In this document: positions 60,819 through 64,000 of the stretch, piece by piece | Numbering within the stretch: position 1 is the first letter of the stretch | How the letters are laid out: each line of letters begins with the position of its first letter | DNA from: Oscillospiraceae bacterium | Lineage (GTDB): Bacteria; Bacillota; Clostridia; Lachnospirales; Lachnospiraceae | Direction: 5' to 3' | Length of the DNA stretch: 64,000 nucleotides | NCBI GenBank assembly: GCA_021771715.1 | Contig: JAETOO010000012.1 | Coordinates: 1-64,000 of the forward strand | Notes under the pieces: generated by a model | What the model was told of the DNA's origin: nothing | The model's database searches: none | The model's input: the letters and a program-made list of their open reading frames with translations, nothing else | Program-made: the position numbers and the translations under genes

Positions 60819-61988
60819 ATGATAGCTTTTTTAGCCCGGCTTTTTATTAAAGATCACACAAATTATCAGGAACCGTCGGTGCGCCAGGCGTACGGGACCT
60901 TGAGCGGTGCAGTCGGCATCGCGCTGAACATCCTGCTCTTCTTCGGCAAATGGCTCGCCGGGACCTTGAGCGGCTCGATCGCGATCACGGCGGACGCCTT
61001 CAACAACCTCTCGGACGCGGGCTCCTCCGTGATCACACTGATTGGCTTTCGGCTCTCCGGGCAGAAGCCGGACCCGGAGCATCCGTTTGGGCACGGACGG
61101 ATGGAGTACCTCTCCGGGGTCTTCGTCTCCGTCGCGATCCTGATCATGGGCTTCGAGCTGATCAAGTCCTCGATTGAGAAGATCCTGCACCCGGAGGCGA
61201 TCGAGGGAAGCCCCGTCATCCTGGCGATCCTCGCCGCGTCGATTCTCGTAAAGGTCTACATGTATCTGTACAACAGCCGGATCGGCAAAAAGATCGGCAG
61301 TGCGGCGATGCAGGCCACCGCGAACGACAGCCTCAGCGATACCGTCTCGACCACCCTGGTGCTCGCGGCGACGGTCATCAGCTCGCTCACCGGGCTGATA
61401 TTGGACGGCTGGTTCGGCGTGCTGGTCGGCGTCTTCATCTTCTACACCGGGATCACCACGATGAAGGACACGATCGACCCGCTGCTCGGCCAGGCACCCG
61501 AGAAGGAGTTCGTCGACCAGATCGAGCAGATCGTGATGGCTTCGCCGATGGTATGCGGCATCCACGACCTGATCGTGCACGACTACGGCCCCGGCAGAGT
61601 CATGATCTCCCTGCACGCGGAGGTGCCCGCGCACGGAGACCTGCTTGTCATCCACGATGAGATCGACAATATCGAGCGGGTGCTTCAGCACGAGCTGAAC
61701 TGCCACGCCACGATCCACATGGACCCGATTGTGACCGACGATGCGGAGACCTCCCGGATGCACGAGGAGGTGCTCGCGCTCGCACACTCCGTGCTGCCGG
61801 AGCTGAAAATCCACGATTTCCGCATGGTGAAGGGAAACACGCACACGAACCTGGTGTTTGACGTGCTCGTCCCGTACAAGGCGCCGCTCTCCGATGAAAT
61901 GATCGAGGAGAAACTGAAGGAGAAGATTGCCGCGCTCCCGGGCGCCGTCTATTTTGCAGTGATCCAGATCGACCACGCATATTGCTGA
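60819..61988 (+). CDS. Cation diffusion facilitator family transporter
   Basis: A 389-residue metal/proton antiporter. Six membrane segments lie within about residues 35-225. Key motifs: ITADAFNNLSDAGSSVITLI with the metal-site Asp residues, HPFGHGRMEYLSG, and ATANDSLSDTVST. The C-terminal cytosolic domain carries His-rich strands (GIHDLIVHDYGPGRVMISLH). The metal is not told by sequence; Mn, Zn or Co are possible. The start is ATG 60819 with AGGAG 11 bases upstream. Confidence 0.9.
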   Translation: MIAFLARLFIKDHTNYQEPSVRQAYGTLSGAVGIALNILLFFGKWLAGTLSGSIAITADAFNNLSDAGSSVITLIGFRLSGQKPDPEHPFGHGRMEYLSGVFVSVAILIMGFELIKSSIEKILHPEAIEGSPVILAILAASILVKVYMYLYNSRIGKKIGSAAMQATANDSLSDTVSTTLVLAATVISSLTGLILDGWFGVLVGVFIFYTGITTMKDTIDPLLGQAPEKEFVDQIEQIVMASPMVCGIHDLIVHDYGPGRVMISLHAEVPAHGDLLVIHDEIDNIERVLQHELNCHATIHMDPIVTDDAETSRMHEEVLALAHSVLPELKIHDFRMVKGNTHTNLVFDVLVPYKAPLSDEMIEEKLKEKIAALPGAVYFAVIQIDHAYC

Positions 61989-62125
61989 CGGAGTTGATTT
62001 GATCGATCATGCGCACTGCTGACGGAGTTGATTTGATCAGCCGCGCATACTGCGGACAGAGCGATAGGAACCACGTATACTGCTGATAACCCCGATAGAA
62101 ACGGACGTGCATATTACTGACTGAG
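61971..62125. repeat. Degenerate repeats from the cation-transporter 3' end
   Basis: Starting in the last codons (CACGCATATTGCTGACGGAG), a unit ending TTGATTTGATC is repeated. Two copies are nearly identical, then three more diverged ones each keep a CGCATACTGC or CGTATACTGCTGA core. They lie directly after the stop codon. Confidence 0.7.
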
Positions 62126-62181
62126 CTGCCGTGACCATGACCAGACAGGCGATCTGCGTTGCTACCGATACTGTATAAAAC

Positions 62182-62237
62182 ACCCCCATCTGACTCTCTT
62201 GCCTCTCTTTTCGAGAACAAGGGATACGGATGGGGGT
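62182..62237. terminator. Bidirectional hairpin between the transporter and leuA
   Basis: ACCCCCATC (62182-62190) pairs with GATGGGGGT (62229-62237) over a 38-base loop; TTGTTT follows on the plus strand and TTTTA on the minus strand. Confidence 0.6.
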
Positions 62238-62336
62238 TGTTTGGTTCACCGGCTTGTCAGAATGCGTTGAATTTCGGACTCATCTGGTATAGTATATTGC
62301 AAATAATACGCAGCGTGGCCTGTATCGAACGCTATA

Positions 62337-64000
62337 TCAGTTGTTTGCGTAATGCTCTACCATGTGGTTGATCGCTGTCAGAAGCGCATCGATCGACGCC
62401 CGGATGATATCGACGTCGAGACCTGCACCCCAGTGCAGCTTGCCCTGCTTGTCCTTGATGCCGACATAGGCGATTGCCCTTGAGCTCGAGCTCTGCTCCA
62501 GCGCGTGCTCCTCGTAGGTCACAAGGTCGTACTCGAGGCGGAAATGCTTCTTCATCGCGTTGCTCACCGCGTTCAGACGGCCGTTTCCGGAAGCCACGAC
62601 GACGTTTGTCTTGCCGCCGTAGGTCGCGGTCACCTCCGCGATGATGCCGTTGTGCTGCTTGAAGTGCACCTCGTCGATCCGGTACGGCTCGTTGATGTTC
62701 TCAAACTTATCCTTGAAAATCTGGAAGATCTCATCGGGCTGCAGCTCCTTATGCAGCTGATCCGAGACGCCCTTCGCTGCGTAGCCCATAGCCTCCCGCA
62801 TCTTCTTCGGCAGCCGGAGTCCGTAGTGCTGCTCCAGGATGTAGCCGACTCCGCCCTTGCCGGACTGGCTGTTGATCCGGATGACGTCTGCGTCGTAGGA
62901 GCGGCCGATGTCGGTCGGGTCGATCGGGAGGTACGGCACCGTCCACAGCTCGCTGCTCTTCTCCTCGCGGTACTTCATGCCCTTCGCGATCGCGTCCTGG
63001 TGAGAGCCGGAGAACGCCGCAAACACGAGGCCGCCGCCGTACGGGCTCCGCTCGTCGACCTTCATGCCGGTGTACGACTCGTAGCACTCGGTGACGTACG
63101 GCATATCGGCAAAATCGAGCTCCGGGTCCACACCCATCGCGTACATGTTGAGCGCCAGCGTCACGATGTCCACGTTGCCGGTGCGCTCGCCGTTGCCGAA
63201 GAGCGTGCCCTCGATCCGGTCCGCGCCTGCGAGCATGCCCATCTCCGCGTCGGAGATGCCGCATCCCCGGTCGTTGTGCGGGTGCAGGGAGAGGACCACG
63301 TTCTCTCTGTATTTCAGGTGATCATTCATGTACTCAATCTGGCTCGCATAGACGTGCGGCATCGACATCTGCACGGTGCTCGGCAGGTTGATGATCGCCT
63401 TGCGCTCCGCGGTCGGCTGCCATACGTCGAGCACTGCATTGCAGACCTCGGCAGCGTAGTCGATCTCTGTGCCGGTGAAGCTCTCCGGGCTGTACTCAAA
63501 CCGGTAATCGGCGTGCGCCTCCTCCGTCAGCTCCTTGAGCAGCTTCGCGCCGTCCACTGCGATCTGCAGGATCTCCTCCTTCGACTTGCCGAACACCTGC
63601 TCGCGCTGTGCCAGGGAGGTCGAGTTGTAGACGTGCACGATGACATTCTTCGCGCCCCTGACGGCCTCAAACGTCTTGCGGATGATGTGCTCTCTCGCCT
63701 GAGTGAGCACCTGGATCGTCACATCGTCCGGAATCAGATCCTGCTCGATCAGCGCGCGGAGGAACTGATACTCTGTGTCGGACGCCGCCGGGAAACCGAC
63801 CTCGATCTCCTTGAAGCCGACCTTGACGAGCAGCTTGAAGAAGTTGATCTTCTGCTCGAGCGACATCGGGACCACCAGCGCCTGGTTGCCGTCGCGCAGA
63901 TCGACGCTGCACCAGATCGGCGCATGGTCGACATACTCCTTCTCGGCCCACTTCATGGAGCGGACAGGCGGCATAAAATACTGACGGGTGTACTTTCTGT
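62337..64000 (-). CDS. leuA: 2-isopropylmalate synthase (partial)
   Basis: The frame runs off the right edge. The visible N-terminal text (RKYTRQYFMPPVRSMKW) continues beyond the internal ATG at 63974, so only the first few codons are missing. It makes 2-isopropylmalate from 2-oxoisovalerate and acetyl-CoA for leucine. Catalytic-domain motifs: APIWCSVDLRDGNQALV, VGFKEIEVGFPAASDTEYQF, SLHPHNDRGCGISDAEMG. The C-terminal LeuA allosteric domain follows (about residues 420-545). It is the long LeuA form, subject to leucine feedback in relatives. Confidence 0.95.
   Translation of the reverse strand, partial: RKYTRQYFMPPVRSMKWAEKEYVDHAPIWCSVDLRDGNQALVVPMSLEQKINFFKLLVKVGFKEIEVGFPAASDTEYQFLRALIEQDLIPDDVTIQVLTQAREHIIRKTFEAVRGAKNVIVHVYNSTSLAQREQVFGKSKEEILQIAVDGAKLLKELTEEAHADYRFEYSPESFTGTEIDYAAEVCNAVLDVWQPTAERKAIINLPSTVQMSMPHVYASQIEYMNDHLKYRENVVLSLHPHNDRGCGISDAEMGMLAGADRIEGTLFGNGERTGNVDIVTLALNMYAMGVDPELDFADMPYVTECYESYTGMKVDERSPYGGGLVFAAFSGSHQDAIAKGMKYREEKSSELWTVPYLPIDPTDIGRSYDADVIRINSQSGKGGVGYILEQHYGLRLPKKMREAMGYAAKGVSDQLHKELQPDEIFQIFKDKFENINEPYRIDEVHFKQHNGIIAEVTATYGGKTNVVVASGNGRLNAVSNAMKKHFRLEYDLVTYEEHALEQSSSSRAIAYVGIKDKQGKLHWGAGLDVDIIRASIDALLTAINHMVEHYANN

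Overview
The window looks like a chromosome segment of a spore-forming, GC-rich Clostridia, most likely Lachnospiraceae. This is an inference from gene content: sporulation genes yqfC and yqfD, a SleB/CwlJ-type cortex hydrolase, an electron-bifurcating NfnAB pair, Rex, the nnr-alr-mazF order, and the AAA-ATPase-like/PD-(D/E)XK proteins typical of gut Firmicutes. No rRNA, tRNA or CRISPR array was seen.

Positions 1 to about 9,300 are the integrase-proximal end of an integrated phage-like element that continues off the left edge. It is visibly more AT-rich than the rest. A leftward operon of small genes, an HNH endonuclease, a frameshifted PAPS-reductase-like gene and a partial C-type-lectin/formylglycine-enzyme-fold protein diverges from a rightward CI-like repressor operon. 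The two promoters between them face apart, both match consensus with 17-bp spacers, and both carry the same operator sequence. A large serine recombinase and three small leftward genes close the element. The junction with the chromosome must lie in about 9,142-9,320, beside proA.

Positions 9,321-18,300 are one long leftward gene string: yqfC, yqfD, phoH, ybeY, a YerB-like DUF3048 protein, a MurJ/SpoVB-type flippase, proB, a DUF896 protein, and a fusion of 5-formyltetrahydrofolate cyclo-ligase with proA. Next come a solitary carB with its own promoter, an HTH-methyltransferase fusion, two tandem AAA-ATPase-like/PD-(D/E)XK genes, two alpha/beta hydrolases, an ABC-type ATPase, rlmH and a GNAT gene. 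NfnAB, ftsK/spoIIIE, uppP, tepA, a CFI-box protein, yebC, a CorC/HlyC-type transporter, mazF, alr, nnr and rex follow, nearly all leftward. Rex diverges from an ABC-F ATPase.

Positions 48,741-64,000 are a mixed accessory and housekeeping region: a decayed RelB/YoeB toxin-antitoxin pair, a pyruvate-phosphate-dikinase-like protein with an unusual N-terminus, a HELVH metalloprotease-like protein, a DUF1848 protein, immunity-like remnants, an SRAP (YedK) protein ending in a clamp-binding-like motif, an SH3 protein, thrC, a SleB/CwlJ hydrolase, a TraX-like membrane protein, a cation diffusion facilitator and leuA (cut by the right edge).

The most unusual content is intergenic. A dispersed family of short elements ends in CAGTTCAGCCA/TGGCTGAA-type inverted repeats. 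One copy, between alr and mazF, has expanded and carries three 33-bp hairpins whose two stems covary. There is also a MITE-like element, a 24-bp perfect inverted repeat, and three degenerate tandem-repeat tracts beside gene ends. Three genes carry single-base frame disruptions, so sequence quality should be considered before calling them decayed.
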